Below, in pieces: positions 9,225 to 17,786 of a stretch of DNA of 63,540 nt. Each line of letters opens with the position of its first letter. Within the stretch, counting starts at the first letter, position 1. The position numbers were made by a program, and so were the translations under genes. Source of the stretch: an uncultured Flavobacteriaceae bacterium (lineage in GTDB: Bacteria; Bacteroidota; Bacteroidia; Flavobacteriales; Flavobacteriaceae); the NCBI GenBank assembly GCA_905479625.1, contig CAJQNF010000031.1:1-63540 (forward strand), in the 5' to 3' direction. The notes beneath the pieces are model-generated. The model was given only the letters and a program-made list of their open reading frames with translations, made no database searches and was not told the origin of the DNA.

Positions 9225-9959
9225 TCAAGATTTAATGAACAATTGCACTATGGTAACAATCCCAATAATAAGAATAAAAAATAAGGACAACCTACGGAAT
9301 TTTGATTGGGGTATATAAACCAGTATTTTCTTACCAATAAAAGAGCCTAAAAGACCTATGACGAGTAAAAACGGAACATATTTCAAATCATGGTTATGGA
9401 TATAACCATTGTTATAATACACAAATGTTCTTGACAAATCAATCATGAAATCTATAAAGGCGGAGGTGGCAATAAATACACTTTTTTCCAGGTTAAAGGC
9501 GGCCATGGTTAATCCTCTAATGGCGCCACCTGTTCCTAATAAACCAGCTGAAAATCCGGAAAACGCCCCTCCAACCAGCGCATTCTTCTTATTGGGAGAG
9601 AAACTAACTTTTCTTTTGATCAAAAAAAACAAGCTGAAACCGACTAAAAATACGCCCAAAATAATTTCCAAAGAGGCGCTGACCACATATTTGGAAAGTA
9701 AACCACCAACAATAACAAAAACTACCGCAGGTGCTCCAATGGTTAAGAGCAGTTTTTTATCTAATCCTTTTTTAAATAAGAAGATTTTACTCAAATTACT
9801 CGATACATGAAAGATCGCCGTTAGACCCAATACAGAATGAAAATCAAAATAAAAATTTCCTAAAGGGACAAAGAAAACTGAGGAGCCAAAACCCCCAATG
9901 GTGCCAATTATTTCGGCAACCAGTGCCAAAATCAGAAAAATCACATTGACATCTTTCAT
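9225..9959 (-). CDS. TauE/SafE-family membrane transporter
   Basis: 244 residues, about eight helices. The glycine-rich EIIGTIGGFGSSVFFVPLG near the N-terminus and its duplicated counterpart ALVGGAFSGFSAGLLGTGGA near residue 127 are the family's repeated motif. TauE/SafE proteins are thought to export sulfite, sulfoacetate or related small anions. The sulfur amino acid block begins some 22 kb away, so no operon link is visible. Confidence 0.87.
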   Translation of the reverse strand: MKDVNVIFLILALVAEIIGTIGGFGSSVFFVPLGNFYFDFHSVLGLTAIFHVSSNLSKIFLFKKGLDKKLLLTIGAPAVVFVIVGGLLSKYVVSASLEIILGVFLVGFSLFFLIKRKVSFSPNKKNALVGGAFSGFSAGLLGTGGAIRGLTMAAFNLEKSVFIATSAFIDFMIDLSRTFVYYNNGYIHNHDLKYVPFLLVIGLLGSFIGKKILVYIPQSKFRRLSLFFILIIGIVTIVQLFIKS

Positions 9960-10038
9960 AATTATTTCTTTTTCAAAAGAATAATTTACAGCTCACAGCC
10001 AAAGAATTTCCTCTTAAATAATAAAATGAATTAATCAA

Positions 10039-10794
10039 TTATTTTTTACTCCTTGCTTTGCGCTTATCTTTATTCTTGACAAATATCAATTTATGCCTGC
10101 TTTTAGGGTTCTCTCTTTGCTCCAGATCAAAATGACCTATCGACTTGATCAAGGGTGTCAATTTTTCAAACCCATAATTTCTTGAATCAAAATTGGGTTG
10201 CTTTTTCTGTAGCAAACTCCCTACATCACCAAGAAATGCCCATCCATCCTCATCAGACAAATCAGAAATGGTCGTAGCGATCAAATTAATTACTTTAGGC
10301 GTAATTTTATCAATGCTCTCTTTCGCTTTGTCTTTTTGATCAGTTCCTTCCTTTTTCTCTGATTGAGTTCTAATGATTTCGACATAGATAAATTTATCAC
10401 AAGCTACAATGAATGGAGTTGGTGTTTTTCTCTCCCCTATTCCAATAACTTGCATTCCGGCTTCTCTTAATCTGGTAGCCAACCGGGTAAAGTCACTATC
10501 ACTTGACACCAAACAAAAGCCGTTAACTTTTTCAGAATAAAGAATATCCATAGCGTCAATAATCATCGCAGAATCCGTTGCATTCTTACCAGTCGTATAG
10601 GCATACTGCTGAATTGGTGTAATTGCATTTTGCAGCAATAAATTTTTCCATTTAGATAAATGAGGCTTTGTCCAGTCTCCATAAATTCTTTTTATGGTTG
10701 GATTTCCATACTTCGCGATTTCCTCCATCATCTCTTTTACATGTGCCGATGGTATATTGTCTCCATCAATGAGTACGGCTAAGTTTAAATTCAT
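10039..10794 (-). CDS. NYN-domain RNase-like protein with C-terminal LOTUS/OST-HTH domain
   Basis: 251 residues. The N-terminal NYN/PIN-like domain shows acidic active-site residues in LAVLIDGDNIP, NATDSAMIIDAMDILYS and SSDSDFTRLATRLREAG. After a Lys/Glu-rich linker (about residues 147-165), the C-terminal region with GWAFLGDVGSLLQKKQPNFD and NYGFEKLTPLIKSIG matches OST-HTH/LOTUS RNA-binding domains. This arrangement is known in bacterial NYN-LOTUS proteins, which are presumed to act on structured RNA. Confidence 0.88.
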   Translation of the reverse strand: MNLNLAVLIDGDNIPSAHVKEMMEEIAKYGNPTIKRIYGDWTKPHLSKWKNLLLQNAITPIQQYAYTTGKNATDSAMIIDAMDILYSEKVNGFCLVSSDSDFTRLATRLREAGMQVIGIGERKTPTPFIVACDKFIYVEIIRTQSEKKEGTDQKDKAKESIDKITPKVINLIATTISDLSDEDGWAFLGDVGSLLQKKQPNFDSRNYGFEKLTPLIKSIGHFDLEQRENPKSRHKLIFVKNKDKRKARSKK

Positions 10795-11057
10795 TCTATG
10801 ATATGTTATGCTTCAAGTTTTTATGAAGCTGATTGTTGTTATATGATTCTTTTAGTTTTCCGGATATATCCATAGCATTTAACCCACCTATTGATAGCTT
10901 TCATTTTTTAAGCCTTTGCAGGAAATCCTAAGACAACTCCTTTATATTCCTCTAATTTAGCACAAAAGAAGCACTATTTCAGGCTACAGTCTGAAAATTT
11001 AAAGGAGAGATATATGAAAATTGTTTTATGAAATAAACAGCGACCATTTTTAAAGCG

Positions 11058-11912
11058 TTACAGGTTTTCAATTGTAGCTTTTCGCCAAAAGTATAAGCCG
11101 AATAAAGTAGTAATGATTGGGATCATTAATCCGTATTCATCTATCCAAAAAGTTGATGTTTCATTCGTAATTGTAAGCGGTGTGCAAATTTTCTGGATAT
11201 AGATATTATGTACAGAATGGTAAAGTGCTGCCGGCCATAGACTATTTGATTTAAAAGTATAATAAGCCAATATAAAAGACATGCCGACGATCATTACAGT
11301 AAAAGCGATGATATGAAACATAAGGTTTCCACTTCCATTGTACATAAGATAAATAACGGGCCAATGCCATATCGACCAGATCAATCCACTTATCAAAGAC
11401 ACCCATTTAAATGAAAAGATCTTTCTCAATTCGAAAATAAAAAAACCACGCCACCCAATTTCCTCTCCAAGAGTAGATCCAATATTCTTTACAACACCCA
11501 CTGAGGCGAGCAAAAAAATCATTACAGCAGCAACTTCAAATGATCCGGAACCATCAATTCCCAATTCCTTACTCCAGTCTAGAATTTGGTTGGTATTGAA
11601 AAAATCGCCAAAACCCAATGACCAGATCAGGATATAAGCAATCGAAATATATAAGACAGGAGTTATATAGGCAAATTTCAGATATTTCAACTTTTTTAAG
11701 CGCCAGGGTAGTACTGAAAGAGGTCTTTTTAAAATTTTTAAGGTAACAAAAGCCGCTAAGGCCGGAGACAACATCAATGCGCCAACATAAATACTTGTTG
11801 GGTTCAATTTTAATATGGCGTAATAGGCAAATGAGCTAAAGAAGGTTAAGACCGATAAAAATATGGCTATTGTTCGTCCAGCTTGACGTTGTTTAGAAAG
11901 TTTTTTAAGCAT
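11058..11912 (-). CDS. CPBP-family intramembrane metalloprotease
   Basis: 284 residues, about eight helices. The Abi/CAAX motifs are intact: EEIGWRGFFIFEL (EExxxR) near residue 150, ISGLIWSIWHWPVIY (FxxxH equivalent) near 177, and ALYHSVHNIY near 231. Family members cleave prenylated or bacteriocin-type peptides or have immunity roles. No partner is evident nearby. Confidence 0.88.
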   Translation of the reverse strand: MLKKLSKQRQAGRTIAIFLSVLTFFSSFAYYAILKLNPTSIYVGALMLSPALAAFVTLKILKRPLSVLPWRLKKLKYLKFAYITPVLYISIAYILIWSLGFGDFFNTNQILDWSKELGIDGSGSFEVAAVMIFLLASVGVVKNIGSTLGEEIGWRGFFIFELRKIFSFKWVSLISGLIWSIWHWPVIYLMYNGSGNLMFHIIAFTVMIVGMSFILAYYTFKSNSLWPAALYHSVHNIYIQKICTPLTITNETSTFWIDEYGLMIPIITTLFGLYFWRKATIENL

Positions 11913-12126
11913 CGTAGTTTCTAAGTTCGGTTATAATGGAGACGGAGAGCTAAACATTATGTTACATAATTTGTTCTTAAGGCTTTGCTATTGAGACAAT
12001 CGTCTTCAGTGAGTTAAGTTGAATCAACCCTATGCGTTGTGCAATTTTAGACATTTTAATAGCTCAACCACCCTAATATGAGCATATTGAATCTGAAAAA
12101 AATAATCCTCTATATCCGGGTTGGAA

Positions 12127-12237
12127 TTATTTTTTATCTTCTTTTTTGGATTCTCTATACATCATAAAAAGCCTTACCCCTAACCTTGCAAACAAAATAA
12201 TGGCAATCACCATTACGATATTCATTCCATCTTCCAT
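12127..12237 (-). CDS. 36-residue single-pass membrane protein
   Basis: A small frame of 36 residues beginning MEDGMNIVMVIAIILF, one membrane helix, then a basic tail ending ESKKEDKK. Its ATG overlaps the upstream stop by one base (TAATG), strongly suggesting real, coupled translation as the last gene of the 13258-12127 operon. No family recognised. Confidence 0.6.
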   Translation of the reverse strand: MEDGMNIVMVIAIILFARLGVRLFMMYRESKKEDKK

Positions 12238-12554
12238 TATCTAAAATCTATTTTAAGGGTGCCAAATAAGCCTGTAAATATATTATAAAGTACTGCCTCA
12301 ACAATTCCAAGTAAAAATCCAGCAACAGCAAAAATGACTGGCATTCCTATCAAGGCGCCAAAGGCAAGCACCGTACCAAAGCTCAGACCTGGTGTAGACA
12401 TGGCCTCAGAAGATAAAACCCCTAAAGCGACAGAGGTATCTATAAGCAGGCCTCCAAAGGAATAGAGCATCCCGCATAACATGCCTATCAAAGCCATAAG
12501 AACGGCTTGGAATATAGCAAATTGGAATACATTGATTCTTTTTAAATGTTTCAT
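12237..12554 (-). CDS. Small membrane protein in the TspO operon
   Basis: 105 residues with two long hydrophobic segments (FAIFQAVLMALIGMLCGML and the GTVLAFGALIGMPVIFAVAG region) and a small C-terminal segment. It lies seven bases after the TspO-like gene and is coupled to the 36-residue protein downstream. No domain assigned. Confidence 0.72.
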   Translation of the reverse strand: MKHLKRINVFQFAIFQAVLMALIGMLCGMLYSFGGLLIDTSVALGVLSSEAMSTPGLSFGTVLAFGALIGMPVIFAVAGFLLGIVEAVLYNIFTGLFGTLKIDFR

Positions 12555-12561
12555 CTTTAGT

Positions 12562-13020
12562 TTAATTCTTTATAAGAATATAAGCGTTTAATGACGTGGC
12601 AATTAATAACCAAACAAAATAAGGCATGATCAACAAAGAATACATTTTTAAATCAGACCAGTAAGCCACCAAGAAATAACCCACAAGCACCGTAAGTAAA
12701 CTGATGATGACTAAGGCTATAGAGACGTGATGAAAATAAAAAAATGCCGGGTTCCATGCAATATTTAAAACCCATTGTATCGCAAATAAAATAGCTAAAA
12801 GTTTCAAATCAGAAACCTTAGTCCATGCATAGGCCATATAGACTGCAAAGCATATCATAATAGTTGTCCATGCAAATCCAAAAACCCAACCTGGGGGAGA
12901 CCAAGGTGCCTTATTTAAGTCATTGTACCATTCAGATGGAACACCTTTACCTGTAAAGAATCCACCGATACCTAAGGCGCCAAAATTAAGTACTAAAAAA
13001 ATTATAATTCTATAGAACAT
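12562..13020 (-). CDS. tspO: TspO/MBR family protein (tryptophan-rich sensory protein)
   Basis: 152 residues, five membrane helices. The family signature WYNDLNKAPWSPPGWVFGF and the following WTTIM are present, as are AWNPAFFYFHH and the Trp-rich character. TspO binds porphyrins/tetrapyrroles and acts in stress and light regulation. It begins one base after the stop of the VF530 gene. Confidence 0.93.
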   Translation of the reverse strand: MFYRIIIFLVLNFGALGIGGFFTGKGVPSEWYNDLNKAPWSPPGWVFGFAWTTIMICFAVYMAYAWTKVSDLKLLAILFAIQWVLNIAWNPAFFYFHHVSIALVIISLLTVLVGYFLVAYWSDLKMYSLLIMPYFVWLLIATSLNAYILIKN

Positions 13021-13021
13021 G

Positions 13022-13258
13022 TTATCTATTTAAATGAAGGTAAAGTTGCTCGACCTTGTCTCTCGCCCAAGGTGTTCTTCTTAAAAATTTAAGACTGGAC
13101 TTGACCGTAGGATTATTATTAAAGCAATTGATATTTACCTTTGATGCCATTTGTTCCCAGCCATAATGTTCTACCAGCCATTCCAATATGTCTTTCAATT
13201 TCACCCCATGCAAAGGATTGTTGGGTTGTTCTTGCTTAGGATTGCTAATATCTTCCAT
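13022..13258 (-). CDS. VF530 / DUF2132 family small DNA-binding protein
   Basis: 78 residues. [40 protein letters not shown] and [12 protein letters not shown] cover the whole VF530 domain, a compact fold reported to bind DNA. First gene of a four-gene set (VF530, TspO, two membrane proteins) with gaps of 1, 7 and -1 bases. Confidence 0.88.
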   Translation of the reverse strand: MEDISNPKQEQPNNPLHGVKLKDILEWLVEHYGWEQMASKVNINCFNNNPTVKSSLKFLRRTPWARDKVEQLYLHLNR

Positions 13259-13373
13259 TATAAATTTTGATGCTAAGGTAGGATGTTTTTCGCTTTTTGC
13301 CCCTAAAATATTTGTTTACCATAAAGAATCTTTGCTTATTTTTTTCAATTATTAATGATACAAGTCGGTTGTA

Positions 13374-13967
13374 TTATCTAGACTTTTTACCCTTCTTCAA
13401 TGTAGTTAAAGTTTTTACACCAAGTGATACCAATAAAATGATCAAAACGATAAAAAAGAGTGTTGTTGTCATACTTTTTGTTATTGAGAATACATTTGTA
13501 AGACCTGCTAAACCTGAAGATATATTTGGAAAATTAGTGAGCATAACGACTATTCCAATATTTTCCAAATAATCAGCCATCCCTGCAAGAAGTGGCAATA
13601 AACTCACAGAGAAAAAAACTGAATTCAGTTTACCAAGTTTGTTCAACAAGTAGGCCAAGATCAGGCTATAACTTATACCGAATAAAAATGGATAAATCAT
13701 GTCAACAGGTATTTGATGGTATAGATATGATTCACGTCCTTTTTCTCCCAGAGTGTTGAATAATCGGTTAACATAATCCAAATCATATCCCGTTGGCATC
13801 ATATCCAACAATTTCATATCACCCGAAAAAGCCATTACTTTAGGGATGGTTAAAAAAATCATAACTGCATAGACCAGATTGGTCAGCACAAATAATAGCA
13901 ACACTTTTTTTCCAGACAAGTGCTTGCTTATAATGCTTCTTAAATTATTCATTCTTACTATTTTCAA
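13374..13967 (-). CDS. Unknown multi-pass membrane protein
   Basis: 197 residues with about five helices: one near residues 23-42, a loop containing MPTGYDLDYVNRLFNTLGEK, then helices near 87-107, 117-150 and 165-190. A Lys/Arg-rich tail ends the protein. I do not recognise the family. The Asp-containing helix ADYLENIGIVVMLTNFP is the most distinctive element. Confidence 0.7.
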   Translation of the reverse strand: MKIVRMNNLRSIISKHLSGKKVLLLFVLTNLVYAVMIFLTIPKVMAFSGDMKLLDMMPTGYDLDYVNRLFNTLGEKGRESYLYHQIPVDMIYPFLFGISYSLILAYLLNKLGKLNSVFFSVSLLPLLAGMADYLENIGIVVMLTNFPNISSGLAGLTNVFSITKSMTTTLFFIVLIILLVSLGVKTLTTLKKGKKSR

Positions 13968-14022
13968 TAAATGCAGTACATATTATTTTATATCCAGGCG
14001 CTTTAAAATATGCTCACATTTT

Positions 14023-14277
14023 TCAATTAACCCGTATTAAATTTCTTTGAAAATATTTTATTAATGAGATCAGAGATACACCCGCCCAGATACCTTCTAA
14101 TACTATAAACGGCATATAATTCATTAAAACGGAAGCGTAACAGGCCATGCCTGCCCCTATTAGATTCAATAATATAAAAGCCAAATCGTTCTTCCCAACT
14201 TTCCCTATAACATTTAGCACATAGGCCAATAGTATTTGAAAAACTCCGGCAAAACCAATCCAATCTACTTCATTCAT
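14023..14277 (-). CDS. CBU_0592-like small membrane protein
   Basis: 84 residues, three hydrophobic helices. The pattern DWIGFAGVFQILLAYVLN, AFILLNLIGAGMACYASVL and FIVLEGIWAGVSLISLI resembles the CBU_0592-like domain, short three-helix membrane proteins without known role. Confidence 0.65.
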   Translation of the reverse strand: MNEVDWIGFAGVFQILLAYVLNVIGKVGKNDLAFILLNLIGAGMACYASVLMNYMPFIVLEGIWAGVSLISLIKYFQRNLIRVN

Positions 14278-14356
14278 TTTTTTATTTTAAGGTGTATTTG
14301 AATCTATTTAGGCCAAATTTAACATAGGCGTTTCTCATAAATGTCTCTTTGAACAT

Positions 14357-14722
14357 TTATTTGCCTCCAATTACCTCCAACTTTACTTTGGCAACACCAT
14401 TGTCAACAAAATCAAGTTTGATAGCAGCCTTTTTAGAAAGGTCTAATATTCTGCCTTCAACAAAAGGACCGCGGTCGTTTATAGTCACAATAACTGATCG
14501 TTGGTTGGCCAAATTGGTCACTTTTATTTTGGTTTTAAATGGAAGGGTTTTATGTGCCGCTGTCAATTTTGATTGACTAAAAGCCTCGCCACTAGCGGTT
14601 GCTCTTCCTTCAAACTTATCATTATAGAAAGAGGCCATTCCCGTTTCTGTAGTTTGAGAGAAGCCATTATAGCCAGCAAGAATTAATAAAATAGTACCTA
14701 AAAATATATGTTTAGTATTCAT
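14357..14722 (-). CDS. rlpA: RlpA-like double-psi beta-barrel protein (septal ring lytic transglycosylase family)
   Basis: 121 residues: signal peptide (1-22, ending GFSQ) followed by one RlpA-type DPBB domain, with GMASFYNDKFEGRATASGE, LPFKTKIKVTNLANQRSV, and TINDRGPFVEGRILDLSK carrying the conserved Asp. RlpA cleaves naked glycan strands at the septum. There is no C-terminal SPOR domain, common in short Bacteroidota versions, so the septal location is uncertain. Confidence 0.88.
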   Translation of the reverse strand: MNTKHIFLGTILLILAGYNGFSQTTETGMASFYNDKFEGRATASGEAFSQSKLTAAHKTLPFKTKIKVTNLANQRSVIVTINDRGPFVEGRILDLSKKAAIKLDFVDNGVAKVKLEVIGGK

Positions 14723-14758
14723 ATTGATCTATTTAGTTCGTTTTTCGATCCAATCCAA

Positions 14759-14926
14759 CTATTCCCCCTTCTTTAGTCCATTATAAATAAAAGCATTCGT
14801 TAATCCGGCTGCAACCAATAAAGTACCAAAAAGAAATTTATAGTTTTCTGTATCCTTATATAAGTAGGACGCCAAAAGTATGACCACTGCCCAAATAATT
14901 GCATTTATAACTAAAACGTTTTTCAT
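14759..14926 (-). CDS. 55-residue two-helix membrane protein
   Basis: A short frame starting MKNVLVINAIIWAVVILLAS, then a polar YKDTENYK turn and a second hydrophobic segment, ending LKKGE. The stop is 36 bp before the RlpA-like gene on the same strand. Length, hydrophobic pattern and a normal ATG support a real small gene. No family assigned. Confidence 0.6.
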   Translation of the reverse strand: MKNVLVINAIIWAVVILLASYLYKDTENYKFLFGTLLVAAGLTNAFIYNGLKKGE

Positions 14927-14989
14927 CTATTTTTAAATTTTTTTAAGAAATGTTAACTCCCTTCATTGAAGAGAATAGGTTTCTTCCAT

Positions 14990-15364
14990 TTATAAAAATA
15001 CAGAATGTAATCTTTCTTTAGCCATGGCAAAGATTCTTTTGCTGGCATCGGAGGATATGGTCTGATACAAGGCAAATTCACTCACTGTAAAATGACCAAT
15101 GATCATGCCCCGTAGCTCTGTTTTAAACATCGTGTCATTTTTAAAAATAGTGACTAGCAAGTCATTCTTTTTTATACTGCTTAACCCTTGGAAATCAATC
15201 TTTTTTCTTTTAACATAATTCTCAAAAAACAGGATCAACAATTCATGCTGTAACTTAAGAATGGGCCGCAGGGTTGTGTTTTGGAAGTTCTCCGCTTCGT
15301 TTTTATTTTCAATAATGCCAATATTTTTTATTACTGGCCTAATGCTTATTTTAGTATCTGTCAT
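14990..15364 (-). CDS. Conserved-looking cytoplasmic protein, unknown function
   Basis: 124 residues, no signal or membrane segment. It contains TTLRPILKLQHELLILFFEN and a C-terminal helix region ISSDASKRIFAMAKERLHS. The composition is that of a soluble alpha-helical protein; I cannot name a domain. A CAAAACTA (TAGTTTTG on the minus strand, 15376-15383) lies just upstream but is too close to the ATG and has no well-placed -33 partner. Confidence 0.6.
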   Translation of the reverse strand: MTDTKISIRPVIKNIGIIENKNEAENFQNTTLRPILKLQHELLILFFENYVKRKKIDFQGLSSIKKNDLLVTIFKNDTMFKTELRGMIIGHFTVSEFALYQTISSDASKRIFAMAKERLHSVFL

Positions 15365-15457
15365 TTTCTTTTACTCAAAACTAATAAAAATGCGTGTTTA
15401 TTCTAAACTCCAAACATCTGAAAGCTAATTCTATCAATTAGCTAAGTTATTTATTAA

Positions 15458-16378
15458 TCAACTCGGTGTACTCTTTACATTAAAAGTGAATACATCGGGT
15501 CTGGAATAATGACCAACAGCATCAAACATTCGTTTGGCCTTAATCACCTGATCAAAATCAATCTCGGCATATAAAATACCTTCCTCTGCCTCTAAAGGCC
15601 CTGCTAAAATTTGTCCATTTGGAGCAATTATGGCGCTATTACCAACATTGATCCATTCTCTTCCTTCGGGGTAAAGCTTTTTAAACTCGTAGTGGTCAGG
15701 AATATCATCCATTTTTAATGCCATACATGAACTGATCACAAAAAGACCTCCTTCTCTGGCAATATGCTGCATTGATTGGATCCAATTAGCGCTTTTATCC
15801 CAGGTAGGTGTAGCTAATAATTGAGCACCACTTTCATAAATGGCATTTCGCGCTAAAGGCATGAAGTTCTCCCAACAAATCAATCCGGCTATTTTTCCGG
15901 CTGAAGTGTCATAAGAGCGTAAAGTGCTGCCGTCACCTTGAGACCATATCAAGCGTTCACCTCCCGTTGGAATTAGCTTCCTGTGCTTACCTATAATCAA
16001 ACCCTGATCATCTATAAAAAGTAAGCTATTAAATAAGCTTGTACTACTGGTTTCAGAATTTCTTTCATGCATCCCCATCACCACATTAACACCGGCATCT
16101 TTTGCAGCCTTACAAAGTTGTCTTGTGCCCTCATCGGGAACAGAAACAGCATTTTCAACAAGTTTAACATACAACTCATTCAGGTCAGCCCCTTTACTAT
16201 TTGGAATGAGCCAAACCCAATCCGGATAACCGGAAATAAAAGCCTCGGGAAATACGATTAAATCAGCACCATTCTCGCCTGCCTCTAGAATTGCCTTACA
16301 GGCCTTTTCAATCGATTTTTCTTTGTTCAAAAAAATGGATGAAAGTTGTGCCGCTGCTACTTTTACAATTTTAGTCAT
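15458..16378 (-). CDS. Nitrilase-superfamily carbon-nitrogen hydrolase
   Basis: 306 residues. The Glu-Lys-Cys triad is visible: E45 in IVFPEAFISGYPDW, K134 in GKHRKLIPTGGERLIW, and C168 in LICWENFMPLARNA. The CWEN(F/Y)MPL context is typical of the true nitrilase branch acting on aliphatic or aromatic nitriles, rather than amidases. Cytoplasmic. Substrate not determined. Confidence 0.92.
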   Translation of the reverse strand: MTKIVKVAAAQLSSIFLNKEKSIEKACKAILEAGENGADLIVFPEAFISGYPDWVWLIPNSKGADLNELYVKLVENAVSVPDEGTRQLCKAAKDAGVNVVMGMHERNSETSSTSLFNSLLFIDDQGLIIGKHRKLIPTGGERLIWSQGDGSTLRSYDTSAGKIAGLICWENFMPLARNAIYESGAQLLATPTWDKSANWIQSMQHIAREGGLFVISSCMALKMDDIPDHYEFKKLYPEGREWINVGNSAIIAPNGQILAGPLEAEEGILYAEIDFDQVIKAKRMFDAVGHYSRPDVFTFNVKSTPS

Positions 16379-16482
16379 CTTATTCTAGATTTAACATGCA
16401 AGGGTATTAGATTTGTGAAATGCCCGGTTACCTTACTAATTTATAAAAATTTATTTTCAAAACTTTACCTGTTGCTCAATTC

Positions 16483-17274
16483 TTAGACAGAATCATATCC
16501 TGTAATTCTCATCAACCAACTAAAAGTACCTGGAAAAAAACGGTTAAAAAAAACCAGTAAAGCCAGCATAAATGGTTTGATAATCATTCTCTTTTTAGTC
16601 TTAACAGTTTTTGAAATAACCTGTGCCGTATCCTTTAATGACATTGTTGGAATTAACCAATTGGCAATTTTTGGGATACGTTCTTCGCTTCTCGGATTGT
16701 TTTCGAAATATGGTGATTCTACTTTTCCAAAGGCAATCATAGAAACCTTAAAATTTGTATTAAAAAGATCTGCTTGTAATGATCTTGAAAAACCTAACAT
16801 GGCCCATCTGGAAGGAGTATATCCGGTAGCACCCGGAAATGAAAAAAAGCACGCCGCAGAGTTAATGATGATAAAATGCCCGCTTCCACGTTCTTGCATG
16901 CTGTCATAAAACACCTTACATGTTAGCGCCGTTGCTATATAGGGTGAATCCATCGTTTCCTTATAATGAGATACAGTAGCCTCTTTAAATGATAGCCATT
17001 CGCCTGCTCCGGCACTGTTGATAACAACATCCGGGACACCTTCATTTTCAATGATTTTTTTAGCCGAAGACTTAACTGCTTCCTCATCCGTCAGGTCCGT
17101 TGAATAATAGCTTATTCTCTCATAGGTGGGATCAATTTCTAAGGCAGTCTCTTTTAGCTTCTCAATGGACCTTGCCTGAATAATTATCCTTGCTCCTTGT
17201 CTATAAAGTTCAATGGCTGCGGCTTTTCCAATACCGCTTGATCCTCCCGTGATTAAGATGAGTTTGTTATTCAT
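16483..17274 (-). CDS. Short-chain dehydrogenase/reductase with YxxxR in place of YxxxK
   Basis: 263 residues with the Rossmann motif ITGGSSGIGKAAAIEL and NSAGAGEW. A Ser-containing IIINSAACFFSFPG precedes the catalytic Tyr. The Tyr motif reads GYTPSRWAM: the usual Lys four positions after Tyr is Arg. A hydrophobic C-terminal segment (around residues 230-255) may touch the membrane. It resembles sphinganine/ketoacyl reductase-like SDRs. The Lys to Arg change could alter or weaken activity. Confidence 0.85.
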   Translation of the reverse strand: MNNKLILITGGSSGIGKAAAIELYRQGARIIIQARSIEKLKETALEIDPTYERISYYSTDLTDEEAVKSSAKKIIENEGVPDVVINSAGAGEWLSFKEATVSHYKETMDSPYIATALTCKVFYDSMQERGSGHFIIINSAACFFSFPGATGYTPSRWAMLGFSRSLQADLFNTNFKVSMIAFGKVESPYFENNPRSEERIPKIANWLIPTMSLKDTAQVISKTVKTKKRMIIKPFMLALLVFFNRFFPGTFSWLMRITGYDSV

Positions 17275-17279
17275 AAAAA

Positions 17280-17477
17280 TTATATTTCACAAACACCTTG
17301 TGTAGGAAATTTTGCTTCTGTTTGAATGGGTTTGCAACGCTTTTCATTTTGTGTCCAAGTACCAATATCGCAACTCAAGTAACAGGAACAATCCAAATAT
17401 AGTCTCTCATCAAAAAGAGATATCGATACAGCCCATACCTCTTTTCTTAAACTTTTTTTATCTTTTAAGGTAACCCA
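17280..17477 (-). pseudogene. Possible small Cys-rich gene lacking a normal start
   Basis: An open frame of 65 codons ends at a TAA at 17280-17282. It has protein-like composition with KEVWAVSISLFDERLYLDCS, CYLSCDIGTW and FPTQGVCEI, five cysteines in total. It is preceded in frame by a stop and has no ATG. It may be a decayed or 5'-frameshifted small gene, or use a rare start; chance coding is possible. Confidence 0.3.
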
Positions 17478-17506
17478 TTATTATGATAGGTCATTTCAGA
17501 AAAACA

Positions 17507-17611
17507 TCAAATCTTATTGGCTTTTTTTAATCTTTTTTCTGCCTTTTTTTCTTTAGGAGTTTTAGCTGCTTCTTTTTTAACATTCTTCTTTGCGTCTTTA
17601 CCTTTTGACAT
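17507..17611 (-). CDS. Very basic 34-residue Lys/Ala-rich protein
   Basis: The frame begins MSKGKDAKKNVKKEAAKTPK and ends KANKI, with about half the residues Lys. Tiny Lys/Ala-rich proteins with this kind of opening occur in Bacteroidota and may bind nucleic acid. A normal ATG and low-complexity but consistent content make it plausible. Confidence 0.55.
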   Translation of the reverse strand: MSKGKDAKKNVKKEAAKTPKEKKAEKRLKKANKI

Positions 17612-17786
17612 GATCGTATCTGTTTATTGTTTATGTATGAATTCCTTTTGTTGATCCGAAGTTACAAAAAAGGAATGAAGCTATTCTTCACCAAATAAGA
17701 TTTTCTTACATGGAGTTCAAAGCTGTTGTAGCACTAACCCCTTTAGAAGTCACCTATTTTCTTGTTTTACAATCAAATGTAGCAAC

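Noticed and set aside
9445-9810. 121-codon open frame antisense to the TauE/SafE gene
   Set aside because: Lies wholly inside a well-supported membrane protein gene; composition mirrors the opposite strand.
13358-13374. ATACAA/TTGTAT hairpin after the 197-residue membrane protein
   Set aside because: Followed by A-rich, not T-rich, sequence in the transcribed direction.
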